53,709 nt of DNA from Archangiaceae bacterium (GTDB taxonomy: Bacteria > Myxococcota > Myxococcia > Myxococcales > Myxococcaceae): contig JAACJQ010000202.1 of NCBI GenBank assembly GCA_016879935.1, positions 1 to 53,709 of the forward strand, read 5' to 3'. Positions 25,279 through 33,064 of the stretch are shown in pieces (positions within the stretch are counted from its first letter, which is position 1; each line of letters opens with the position of its first letter). The translations under genes and the position numbers were made by a program. The notes beneath the pieces were generated by a model. The model saw nothing but the letters and a program-made list of their open reading frames with translations, was not told the origin of the DNA and ran no database searches.

Positions 25279-26364
25279 ATGAACCGCTTCTCGCTGCTGG
25301 TGTTCCTGGTGCTCACGGCCTGTGGCTCCGGTCAGGTCGCGATTCACGACCCGGCCATGCGCGCGGCCGCAGGCGGGTCGGCGGCGGCTGCAGGCGGCAC
25401 AATCGCTGCTGCGGGTGGAAGTGCGGGCGGCGCCATCGTGACTGCCGGCGGAGCGGCTGGCGGAGCGGTGGTGACGGCAGGCGGCTCGGCGTCGGGTGGC
25501 GGCTCTGTCGCGCTCGTCGACGAAGCGACGGTGGTCTCGTCGTCGCTCCCCACCTCGTTGCCGTGTGCTCAGCTCGTCACCGTGCGCGTCACCGTGCGCA
25601 ACACGGGCACGACGACGTGGACCGCTGCCGAGGGCTACAAGCTCGGCGCCGTCGGAGACTCCGACCCGTTCGGGCCCGGCCGCATCACGCTGCCCGTCAC
25701 CGCGTCGATTGCACCCGGCCAGACCTGGGACTTCCAGGTGCCGCTGCAGGCGCCCAACGGCTCGACCACGGGCACCTCCGACTGGCGCATGGTGCGTGAG
25801 AACGTGCGGTGGTTCGGCGACGTCGCGAGCAGCTCGGTCAGCGTATCGTGCGGCCCGCCCACCTTCGACCTCTCGACCGTCATCATTCAGGGAGCACCCA
25901 TCGGAGCGCCCGACGTGCGCAGCTTCGCCGTGACCAGCGACATCACCGACTTCGGCTTCCGCCCCGATACGATGTTCATCGACCACACGCGCCGCGGGCA
26001 GTGGCCACCTGTCGTCATCGCGCCCGACGGCACCACGCAGGAGGCGACGGTGTGGATCTTCTTCCGCATCGGCGGCGTCTGGTACGGCACCGGCGGCGAA
26101 CGGCTGCGCCCCAACCAGACGCAGAAGCAGCTCACCAGGGCCTCCGACATCGGCCCGGGCTGGCTCTACGACCCGAACCGCTGGGGCCCGATGACGAACT
26201 ACGTGCCGGCCGTGGGCGACTACGTCGGCGTGATGGTGGTGGCCGGCTCGACGCGCTCCGACGCGAACAGCCCGGTGCAGGAGCGCACGAAGGTCTCGCT
26301 CTTCCAGTGGCCCGCCGACTACCAGGACGTCTCGTTTCCACCCTTCGCGTGGACCGAGCCCTGA
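25279..26364 (+). CDS. Lipoprotein with NBR1-like Ig domain
   Basis: 361 aa from the ATG at 25279, giving a clean lipobox (LVLTAC); a longer frame upstream has no signal. Residues ~30-78 are an Ala/Gly/Gly/Ser/Thr repeat linker like that at the left window edge. Residues ~80-190 resemble the NBR1 'four-tryptophan' Ig-like domain found in several bacterial surface proteins (LVTVRVTVRNTGTTTWTAAEG, WDFQVPLQAPNG, WRMVRENVRWFG). The C-terminal region (~195-361) is beta-rich (WPPVVIAPDG, VWIFFRIGGVWYG, GDYVGVMVV). Probably an extracellular carbohydrate- or protein-binding lipoprotein. It ends 3 bp from the convergent OmpA gene. Confidence 0.8.
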   Translation: MNRFSLLVFLVLTACGSGQVAIHDPAMRAAAGGSAAAAGGTIAAAGGSAGGAIVTAGGAAGGAVVTAGGSASGGGSVALVDEATVVSSSLPTSLPCAQLVTVRVTVRNTGTTTWTAAEGYKLGAVGDSDPFGPGRITLPVTASIAPGQTWDFQVPLQAPNGSTTGTSDWRMVRENVRWFGDVASSSVSVSCGPPTFDLSTVIIQGAPIGAPDVRSFAVTSDITDFGFRPDTMFIDHTRRGQWPPVVIAPDGTTQEATVWIFFRIGGVWYGTGGERLRPNQTQKQLTRASDIGPGWLYDPNRWGPMTNYVPAVGDYVGVMVVAGSTRSDANSPVQERTKVSLFQWPADYQDVSFPPFAWTEP

Positions 26365-26367
26365 TGA

Positions 26368-27576
26368 CTACTTCGCGAGCGACACCTCGACGCGGCGATT
26401 GAGCGCGCGGCCCTGCACCGTCACGTTGTCGGCCACCGGCTTCGTCTTGCCGAAGCCCTTCGACGTCAGCTGCGACGCCTTCACGCCGTGCTCGGTCAGC
26501 CACTTCATCACCGCCACCGCGCGCCGATTCGACAGGTCGAGGTTGTACGCGTCGGTGTTCGTCGCGTCGGTGTGGCCCTCGATGGTGACGGCGAGCTGGG
26601 TGCCCGAGAGCAGGGTGGCCAATTCCTTCAGCGTCGCCTCCGACTCCGGGCGCGGCACGTCGCTGTTGACGTCGAACCGAATGCCGTAGAGCGCGACGTG
26701 GCCCTTCTTGCGCAGCTGCCGCTCGAGCTGGCCCTTGCGTGACACCTTGCACACGGGCGGCGCGTCGCTGGCCTCGCCGCTCCAGATGTTGGCGAGCTCG
26801 CCGTTCTCGAACCACACGCCCCAGAAGCCCTGCTGGCCGGCCTCGTCCTTCACCGAGGCGAACGTGCCCGTGCCTTCGCGTGTCGAGCTCTCGCCTTCTT
26901 CGTACCAGGTCAGCTGCACGACGCGGCCCGAGACGGTGCCCCACAGAAGGCCGACGATGCTGCCGTAGTCGTAGCAGCCGAAGACCTGGTCGCCTTCCTG
27001 CTCGAAGCGCATCGGCCCGTAGTTCGAGGTGTAGACGCCCGCGAACGAGCGCATCGGCGACGGCGCGTTCCGCGTGCCCAGCAGATCGAGCTCGGCGACC
27101 TCGGTGTACTCGGCGTGCCCGTGGTTCCCCACGATGTCGACCTTCACGCGCGTCGCGGTGGTGCCCTTCGGCAGCGGGAAGCTCTTCTTCGCGTGCTGCG
27201 CGACCTCGAAGGTGCCGAGGCTCTTCCACGCGCCTGCGCCGTTCGCGACCGAGAGCGTCAGCTTCTTCACCGAGATGCCGGGGTAGCTGGCTTCTTCGGT
27301 GGTCGACGCATCGACGACGAAGGTCTCGAGCGTCCACGCGCCGTCGAGCTCCCACTCGAAGCTCGCGCCCGATGGCTCCCCGCTCGCCGAACACCACCCG
27401 GTGGGGCTGCCATCAGCGAGGCGCCACGCGGCCCACGCTCCGACGCCCGAGCCGTAGCTGCCGCTCTCTTTCACCAGCATCGTGCCGTTGTTGAAGTCGA
27501 GCGCGTCGAGCTTCTCGGGAGCAGGTGCTTTGGGGGGAGCTGCGACGACGAGGACGAGAGCGCTGGCCAGAAGCAT
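26368..27576 (-). CDS. OmpA-family protein with N-terminal discoidin-like domain
   Basis: 402 aa. Weak signal at the N-terminus (MLLASALVLVVAA). Residues ~45-165 have a discoidin/F5-8C-like beta-sandwich pattern (GAWAAWRLADGSPTGWCSASGEP, TRVKVDIVGNHGH). A middle beta-region (175-290) is followed by an OmpA-like domain (~300-402) with the peptidoglycan-binding signatures TIEGHTDATNTDAYNLDLSNRRA and RALNRRVEV. Expected to be a periplasmic/outer-membrane protein anchored to the wall. Divergent from the beta-helix lipoprotein gene at 27655. Confidence 0.9.
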   Translation of the reverse strand: MLLASALVLVVAAPPKAPAPEKLDALDFNNGTMLVKESGSYGSGVGAWAAWRLADGSPTGWCSASGEPSGASFEWELDGAWTLETFVVDASTTEEASYPGISVKKLTLSVANGAGAWKSLGTFEVAQHAKKSFPLPKGTTATRVKVDIVGNHGHAEYTEVAELDLLGTRNAPSPMRSFAGVYTSNYGPMRFEQEGDQVFGCYDYGSIVGLLWGTVSGRVVQLTWYEEGESSTREGTGTFASVKDEAGQQGFWGVWFENGELANIWSGEASDAPPVCKVSRKGQLERQLRKKGHVALYGIRFDVNSDVPRPESEATLKELATLLSGTQLAVTIEGHTDATNTDAYNLDLSNRRAVAVMKWLTEHGVKASQLTSKGFGKTKPVADNVTVQGRALNRRVEVSLAK

Positions 27577-27599
27577 GGGTTGTGGACCTCGATGGAGGA

Positions 27600-27611
27600 A
27601 GCAGATCTGCT
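27600..27611. promoter_or_regulatory. Palindrome in divergent promoter
   Basis: AGCAGATCTGCT is a perfect 12-bp palindrome in the 78-bp gap between the divergent OmpA-family and beta-helix lipoprotein genes. It could bind a dimeric regulator of both; this is inference from symmetry and position. Confidence 0.3.
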
Positions 27612-27654
27612 GTACTCCTCCTTCCTGCTAGCGTCGACGCGTTCCCAGAACCGA

Positions 27655-28809
27655 ATGAGAACCCTCCTCCTCGCCTGTCTGCTCCTCGTGGCATGCAACC
27701 CCATCATGCCCTTCCAGGCGTCTGCGCCTGCGCCCGAGGGCTTGATGTGCGACCGCATCATCGTGCCGCCGAAGTCGTTGAGCGACACGCTCGCGGCGGC
27801 GAAGGCCGGTGACTGCGTCATTCTTCCGAGCGGCACGTGGTCGGGCAGCTTCGTGTTGCCAGAGAACGTGAGCCTCGCGGCGAGTGAAGGCGCCGACGTG
27901 ACGCTGACGGGCGGAGACCCGGTGCTCACCATCAAGGGCGGCAAGCGCTCGACGGTGCAGGGCGTGCGGGTGGTCGCAACCGGCGTGTCGGGCGTCGCCA
28001 TCGAGCCCGGGCCGGTGTCGCTCATCGGCGTCAAGATCGCCCAGGCGCAGCGCAACGCGCTCTCGGCGACGTGCACGAAGGACTGCACCGACCGCGACGT
28101 GGTGTTGACCGACTGTGAGCTGACGCAGAGCGCGGTGGGGCTGCGCGTCGTCGGCTCGAAGGTGCGCGTGGAGCGTGGCCGCATCGCCGAGGCCGCGGGC
28201 AAGGCCCTCTCGGCCGGCTCAGGTGTCGTGGCGAGTGACGGCGCGAACGTGTCGCTGAAGAGCGTCTCCATCGAGCAGAACGAGAACATCGGCGTGTTGC
28301 TCGACGGCGCGGCGACGCGAGCGACCCTCGACGGCTGCACCATTCGCAACAACGCCGGCCGTGGGGTGTGGGCGCAGGGGCAGACGGCTCCGGAAGGTGA
28401 AGCGACGGTGACGGTGACGGGCGGCGAGGTGAGCGGCAACTCCCTCATCGGCATCGGCGCGCGTGAGAGCTCGGGCCTCGTGATTCGACAAGCCCAGGTG
28501 CTCTCGACGAAGGCCGTGCGCGTGCCCATCGACATCTCGCGCTTCGAAGACGTGGGCGATGGCATTGGCTTGTTCACGGGAACGCGTGGCGCCACCGTCG
28601 AGGCCGTCGTGCTGACGGGCAACGCGCGCGCCCAGGTGCTGGCCGATGGGTCGGGCGCCGACGTGAAGGTCTCGGGCACGATGTCGGGCGGCCTGTTCCG
28701 CGTCGTCGTGCAGCGCCAGCTCGCGCCGGTGATGGTCGAGCAGAGCCTCCTCGATGCGCCAGCCGCCGAGCTGACGGTGAAGGCCGCCTCCATCGGGCTG
28801 GAGCCGTGA
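27655..28809 (+). CDS. Right-handed beta-helix lipoprotein
   Basis: 384 aa from the ATG at 27655, which gives a lipobox LLVAC; the longer frame upstream is not credible. The body consists of regularly spaced rungs (VVLTDCELTQSAVGLRV, LKSVSIEQNENIGVLLDG, LDGCTIRNNAGRGVWAQG, VTGGEVSGNSLIGIGARESS) typical of right-handed parallel beta-helix (pectate-lyase/DUF1565-like) folds. No catalytic Asp/Lys set is recognisable, so adhesive or structural use is as likely as polysaccharide cleavage. It overlaps the next gene by 4 bp (GTGA). Confidence 0.85.
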   Translation: MRTLLLACLLLVACNPIMPFQASAPAPEGLMCDRIIVPPKSLSDTLAAAKAGDCVILPSGTWSGSFVLPENVSLAASEGADVTLTGGDPVLTIKGGKRSTVQGVRVVATGVSGVAIEPGPVSLIGVKIAQAQRNALSATCTKDCTDRDVVLTDCELTQSAVGLRVVGSKVRVERGRIAEAAGKALSAGSGVVASDGANVSLKSVSIEQNENIGVLLDGAATRATLDGCTIRNNAGRGVWAQGQTAPEGEATVTVTGGEVSGNSLIGIGARESSGLVIRQAQVLSTKAVRVPIDISRFEDVGDGIGLFTGTRGATVEAVVLTGNARAQVLADGSGADVKVSGTMSGGLFRVVVQRQLAPVMVEQSLLDAPAAELTVKAASIGLEP

Positions 28810-31214
28810 AAGGGACGCTGGTCGCAGGCCTCGGTCTCTTTCTGCTGGCGTGCCCGTCACAACCACCACCCTCGAGCTGCGACGCGAACTGTGTCGTCGA
28901 CGCTGGGCTCTCGGGCTGCGCGCCGGGAACGTTCAAGAACGCGAAGGGGCAATGTCAGAGCGCCGGCTTCACCGCGTGTGACGGCGGCTTCGTCACCGAC
29001 TCCACGGGGTGGACGTGTCAGGCGAACGTCGCGGCGTGCGATGCGGGCTCGTGGGCGTTTCCCGGAGAGGCCTGCAGCGCGCTCGGCTGGGTGCAGTGCC
29101 CTTCGGGCTTTCGCGCGAACGGCTCGACGTGTGAGCCGATTCTTCCCAACACGCCCTGCACCGGAGCCACTCGCGCGGCCCTCGGTCAGAGCAGCTGCGT
29201 GCCCATCGGAGATTGCAACGCGGCGTTTCCTCCAGCGAACGCCACCCACTTCGTCGACCCCGCAGGCCCCATCGATGCGACGCACTTCCGCACCATCGCC
29301 GCGGCGCTCGCGGCCGCTCCCGACGACGCCGTCATCGCCATCTCGCCCGGCGCGTACCAGCAGACCCTCACGCCCACGAAGCCGGTGAAGCTCGTCGGCC
29401 AGTGCGCCGACCGCGTGACACTCATTGGAAGTCCAGCCATCGACCTGCAGCGCACGCGGGTCGAGGTCGAGGGCGTGACGATTCGAGACTCCATTCTCGG
29501 CGCGCGCGTCGAGCTGGGCGGCTCGCTCACGCTTCGCCACGTGGTGCTCGACGAGAACCAGCGCTCCGGGCTGCAGGCCATCGACCGGGGCACGCGTGTG
29601 GTGCTCGAAGACGTCGTCGTGCGTGGAACGGGACCTGACCCGGCGACGAGCACGTTCGGCCAGGGTGTCGCCGCAGGCAATGGCGCCAGCGTGTCGCTCA
29701 CCGGCGTCGAGCTCACCCGCAACGGAGAGACTGCGCTCTTCCTCAACAACCCCTCGACGACCGCGACGGTGACTGACGTCGTCATCTCCGAGACGAAGCC
29801 GCGCGCGAGCAACGGCCGGCTGGGGTGGGGCATCGCCGCGCAATCGGGAGCCTCCTTCACCGCCACCCGCCTCGTCGTGCAGGACAGCCGGGGCGTCGGC
29901 ATTCTCGTCGCTCAGGGCGGCAGCACCGCGATGTTGACCGACACGCTCGTTCGTCGCGTCGCAGCCAGCACCGACGCGATGGGCGCTCCGTTCGGCTTCG
30001 GCGTCTCTGCGCAGGCGGCGACGGTGACGTGGAACGGCGGCGGCGTGGAGGACGTCGTCGGCGGGCTCGTCGACGTGCAGGGCGCGACCGGCTCCTTCAC
30101 GATGCGCGACGTGTCGGCGAGCGGCGTGCGTTCGGGCACGGCGCCACGCTTCGGCTTCGAGGCGCGCAATGGCTCGAAGTTGGCGGTGACACGCTCGGCG
30201 CTGAGCGACGCGGCGAGTTCGGGGGTCGTGTCGTTCGACCGCTCGCAGGTGACGCTCGACCACTTCGCCGTCACGAACGTCACCGGCATCGGCGTACGCG
30301 CACAGGGCGGAGACGTGACCGGCTCCTTCGTCGACGTGCACGGTCACACGGAGGCCGGCGTGCTCGCGTCGTTGGGCGCATCGCTGAACTTCTCGAGCTG
30401 TGTGCTCGGTGGAGCCACGCCGGGTGGCGCCGATGGTGGGCTCGGCGTCGGAGCGAGCGCGAGTGAACGCGGGTTGCTCGAACTCTCGGGCTGTCTGCTG
30501 GTCGAGAACATCACCGCAGGCCTCTACGTGCGCGACGTCGGCTCGCAAGCGGTCGTGACGAACACCGAGGTGCGCGGCACGCGCCTCGACCGCGCTGGTG
30601 AGTTCGGTCAGGGCGTCATCGTCGAGCATGGCGCGAACGCGTCGCTCGAAGACGTCTCGCTCCGCGAAAACCACACGGCCGGCCTGCAGGTGCAGATGGT
30701 GTCGAGCACCCTGACGGCGAACCGGGTGTCGGTGATGAACACGCTCCCTCGCGGCGATGGCACCAGAGGCCGTGGGGCGAACGCCGCCTTCGGTGGAGCG
30801 CTCGCCGTCACCAGCTCTGCCTTCCTCGACAACCAGCAGGTCGGCCTCTTCGCGCACGAGTCACGCATCGACGCGACGGACTGTCTCGTGAAGGGAACGC
30901 GCGCCGACCCCGACGGGCGCTACGGCAACGGCTTCGAGGCCCTGACCCAGGCCGCGGTGGTGTTCGTGCGTGGCGCGGTCGAGACGAGCGCCGGCATCGC
31001 CGCCGTCTTTGGCGGAGGCGCTGGTGTCATCGACGGCGTCAGGCTCGCAGGCAACGCCATCGCGCTGCACGCGCAAGACGGCTCCTCCATCATCGAGACC
31101 GCCACCGTGCCGGCGATGCTGGGCACGCAGCAGGTCATCGTCACGCCCACGACGACGTTCGAGAACAACCAGTCGAAGACGAGCGCCGACGAGGTGACGG
31201 TGCCCGCACCCTGA
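28806..31214 (+). CDS. Right-handed beta-helix lipoprotein, larger paralogue
   Basis: 802 aa, GTG at 28806 overlapping the previous stop by 4 bp (GTGA), so the pair is translationally coupled. Lipobox FLLAC. A Cys-rich N-terminal segment (~20-130, CDANCVVDAG, CDGGFVTD, CSALGWVQCPSGF) precedes a long series of beta-helix rungs to the C-terminus, with repeated 'VEVEGVTIRDSILGARV' and 'LVVQDSRGVGILVAQGG'-type motifs and periodic Asn ladders. A paralogue of the upstream gene with roughly twice as many rungs. Likely a surface-displayed fibrous lipoprotein; ligand unknown. Its stop forms a hairpin with that of the convergent regulator. Confidence 0.87.
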   Translation: MKGTLVAGLGLFLLACPSQPPPSSCDANCVVDAGLSGCAPGTFKNAKGQCQSAGFTACDGGFVTDSTGWTCQANVAACDAGSWAFPGEACSALGWVQCPSGFRANGSTCEPILPNTPCTGATRAALGQSSCVPIGDCNAAFPPANATHFVDPAGPIDATHFRTIAAALAAAPDDAVIAISPGAYQQTLTPTKPVKLVGQCADRVTLIGSPAIDLQRTRVEVEGVTIRDSILGARVELGGSLTLRHVVLDENQRSGLQAIDRGTRVVLEDVVVRGTGPDPATSTFGQGVAAGNGASVSLTGVELTRNGETALFLNNPSTTATVTDVVISETKPRASNGRLGWGIAAQSGASFTATRLVVQDSRGVGILVAQGGSTAMLTDTLVRRVAASTDAMGAPFGFGVSAQAATVTWNGGGVEDVVGGLVDVQGATGSFTMRDVSASGVRSGTAPRFGFEARNGSKLAVTRSALSDAASSGVVSFDRSQVTLDHFAVTNVTGIGVRAQGGDVTGSFVDVHGHTEAGVLASLGASLNFSSCVLGGATPGGADGGLGVGASASERGLLELSGCLLVENITAGLYVRDVGSQAVVTNTEVRGTRLDRAGEFGQGVIVEHGANASLEDVSLRENHTAGLQVQMVSSTLTANRVSVMNTLPRGDGTRGRGANAAFGGALAVTSSAFLDNQQVGLFAHESRIDATDCLVKGTRADPDGRYGNGFEALTQAAVVFVRGAVETSAGIAAVFGGGAGVIDGVRLAGNAIALHAQDGSSIIETATVPAMLGTQQVIVTPTTTFENNQSKTSADEVTVPAP

Positions 31215-31223
31215 CCGGGTCAG
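31211..31223. terminator. Hairpin spanning two stop codons
   Basis: Arms CTGAC and GTCAG with a 3-base loop. TGA of the beta-helix gene is in one arm and the stop of the convergent regulator in the other. No T-run, so terminator function is uncertain. Confidence 0.35.
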
Positions 31224-32074
31224 CGCAGGCGGTGGCCAAGCCCGTCGAGCAGCATCGTCAGGCCGCGCTCGAAGAGCCGGTCGAGGTCGAGGTCGAAGGC
31301 GCCCAACCCCTTCGACATTCGGGTGAACGCCGGAAACCGGCCCGACGCCGCGAGTGACGCGAACGCCTGCGCCTGCCGGTCGACGTGCTCCTCGTCGCTC
31401 ACCCCGCTCTCGCTGCGGGCGTGCTCTTCGAGCTCGAGGTTGACGGCGAGGCCCTGAACGAAGCCGTGCAGCACCAGGTGCAGCTCGAGCTTTTCGGCCT
31501 CGCGCAGCGTCGTCGCCTCGAGCGCCTGCAGCACGAAGTCGGTGAACCGAATTGCGTTCTCCATCGGCTGAGGCCGGTTCATGGCCGACAGGCGCGCGAG
31601 CCAGGGGTGTCGCCGCATCAGCCTCCACTCGGCCCGCGCCGCCGCCTCGAGCGTCGCACGCCAGCCCTTCGAGGCGCGGGGCAGCGGTACCTCACCGAAG
31701 ACCGCGTCGGCCATGAGCGCGAGCAGCTCCTCCTTGTTCCGCACGTGCCGATAGAGCGACATCACCGGAGCGCCGAGCTTTGCGCTCACCCCACGCAGGG
31801 AGACGGCCTCGAGGCCTTCGTGGTCGGCCACCTCGATGGCGGCGCTGACGATGCGCTCCGTCGAGAGCAGCGAGCCGGCCACCACCGTTCCTGACCGGGG
31901 CACCGCCTTCACCTTTCCACGCTCCTTCAGCAGGCGAAGCGCATGGGCCGCCGTCACGGTCGAGACCTTCCACCGTCGCGCGATGGCGCGGGTCGAAGGA
32001 ACGGGGCTGCCGGGCGTGAGCTGACGCTCGGCGATCCGCTGCTCCAGTGCGTCGGCAATCTCGAGAGCCTTCAT
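31220..32074 (-). CDS. GntR-TetR chimeric transcription regulator
   Basis: 284 aa. Residues 1-66 form a GntR-type winged helix (ADALEQRIAERQLTPGSPVPSTRAIARRWKVSTVTAAHALRLL). A TetR N-terminal helix-turn-helix follows at ~70-115 (IVSAAIEVADHEGLEAVSLRGVSAKLG...LYRHVRNKEELL), then a TetR_C-type ligand-binding helical domain to the end. This GntR-plus-TetR architecture is known but uncommon, chiefly in actinobacteria. It should bind DNA with either or both heads and respond to a small hydrophobic ligand. Divergent from an alpha/beta hydrolase across 113 bp holding a candidate operator. Confidence 0.88.
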   Translation of the reverse strand: MKALEIADALEQRIAERQLTPGSPVPSTRAIARRWKVSTVTAAHALRLLKERGKVKAVPRSGTVVAGSLLSTERIVSAAIEVADHEGLEAVSLRGVSAKLGAPVMSLYRHVRNKEELLALMADAVFGEVPLPRASKGWRATLEAAARAEWRLMRRHPWLARLSAMNRPQPMENAIRFTDFVLQALEATTLREAEKLELHLVLHGFVQGLAVNLELEEHARSESGVSDEEHVDRQAQAFASLAASGRFPAFTRMSKGLGAFDLDLDRLFERGLTMLLDGLGHRLR

Positions 32075-32078
32075 GAGG

Positions 32079-32092
32079 CTGTATTAGTACAG
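32079..32092. promoter_or_regulatory. Candidate TetR-type operator
   Basis: CTGTA-TTAG-TACAG, perfect 5-bp arms with a 4-bp spacer, 5 bp upstream of the regulator start codon and within the 113-bp divergent region. The position fits autoregulation by the GntR-TetR protein; it has not been shown. Confidence 0.5.
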
Positions 32093-32187
32093 AAACGACC
32101 CAGCCTCAGGGTCATCGATGGCCAATCGGTGCGTATGGTGTACGGCATCGAGATGCGTGCGGCGTACGCAACGCGGAGAGGTCGAAG

Positions 32188-33027
32188 ATGGAGAGCTGGG
32201 TTCCGGGGTTCGTCGAGGTGGGTGGTGGGCAGCGGCTCCGTGTCTGGCAGAAGGGCCGCGGCCCCGCGCTGCTCGTCGTCGGTGGTGCCCTTCGCAGCGG
32301 GCTCGACTACCGACGCTTCGGCGACACGCTGAGTGATTCGTTTCGCGTGACGCTGCTCGACCGCCGGGGGCGTGCTGGAAGTCCCGCCATGGTCGAGGGG
32401 CACTCGATGGAGCTCGAGGTCAGCGACCTGTGTGCGGTGCAGGTCGCGACCTCGGCGCAGCACGTGTTCGCCCACAGCTTCGGCGGGCTCGTCACCCTCG
32501 AGGCCGCCGCTCGTGGCGCGGCGTTTCGAAGGGTCGTGCTGTACGAGCCTGGCGTCTCCATCGACGGCAGCATCGCGACCTCGTGGGTGCCCCGCTACCT
32601 CGAGCTGCTCGCGTCGGGCGACCGACGACGGGCGTTCGCGTGGTTCGTGCACGGCTCAGGGCAACTCCCACGCGCCATGGCGTGGCTTCCGCTCTGGTAC
32701 CTGACACTCGTGCTGCGGCTGGCGCTGCGCGGTGAGCGATGGGCTGGCATGAATGCGCTCCTCGAGGCGAACGCGTTGGAGCACGAGCTGGTCGCACGCC
32801 AGGGCTCGCTCGAGCTCACGCGCTTCTCGGGCATCGACGCGGCCGTGCTCCTCCTCGGCGGCAGCAGGAGCCCCAGGTGGATGACGGTGCTGCCCTTCGA
32901 GGCGCTTGGGCGGGTGCTGCCACGAGTGGAGCGGGAGATGCTCGCAGGCCTCGGCCACCTGGCGCCCGACGACGAAGCGCCCGTGGTGGTCGCCGAGCGC
33001 GCCAGCCGCTTCTTCGCTGCGCCGTGA
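32188..33027 (+). CDS. Alpha/beta hydrolase
   Basis: 279 aa. The oxyanion region LLVVGGALRSG near 30, the nucleophile elbow AHSFGG with Ser97, an aspartate in the later strand region (LLLGGSRSPRW), and the catalytic His in AGLGHLAP near 257 are all visible. It should be an esterase/lipase-type hydrolase of small hydrophobic esters or lactones. A hydrophobic segment at ~170-185 may cap the site. It is divergent from the GntR-TetR regulator, which probably controls it. Convergent with the FHA-kinase gene. Confidence 0.88.
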   Translation: MESWVPGFVEVGGGQRLRVWQKGRGPALLVVGGALRSGLDYRRFGDTLSDSFRVTLLDRRGRAGSPAMVEGHSMELEVSDLCAVQVATSAQHVFAHSFGGLVTLEAAARGAAFRRVVLYEPGVSIDGSIATSWVPRYLELLASGDRRRAFAWFVHGSGQLPRAMAWLPLWYLTLVLRLALRGERWAGMNALLEANALEHELVARQGSLELTRFSGIDAAVLLLGGSRSPRWMTVLPFEALGRVLPRVEREMLAGLGHLAPDDEAPVVVAERASRFFAAP

Positions 33028-33064
33028 GCGTCAGAGCGACCCAGAAGAGGCAGCGCCGCGTGGG

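Noticed and set aside
28857-30857. 666-aa minus-strand frame
   Set aside because: Shadow of the larger beta-helix lipoprotein, whose frame has a signal peptide and repeats.
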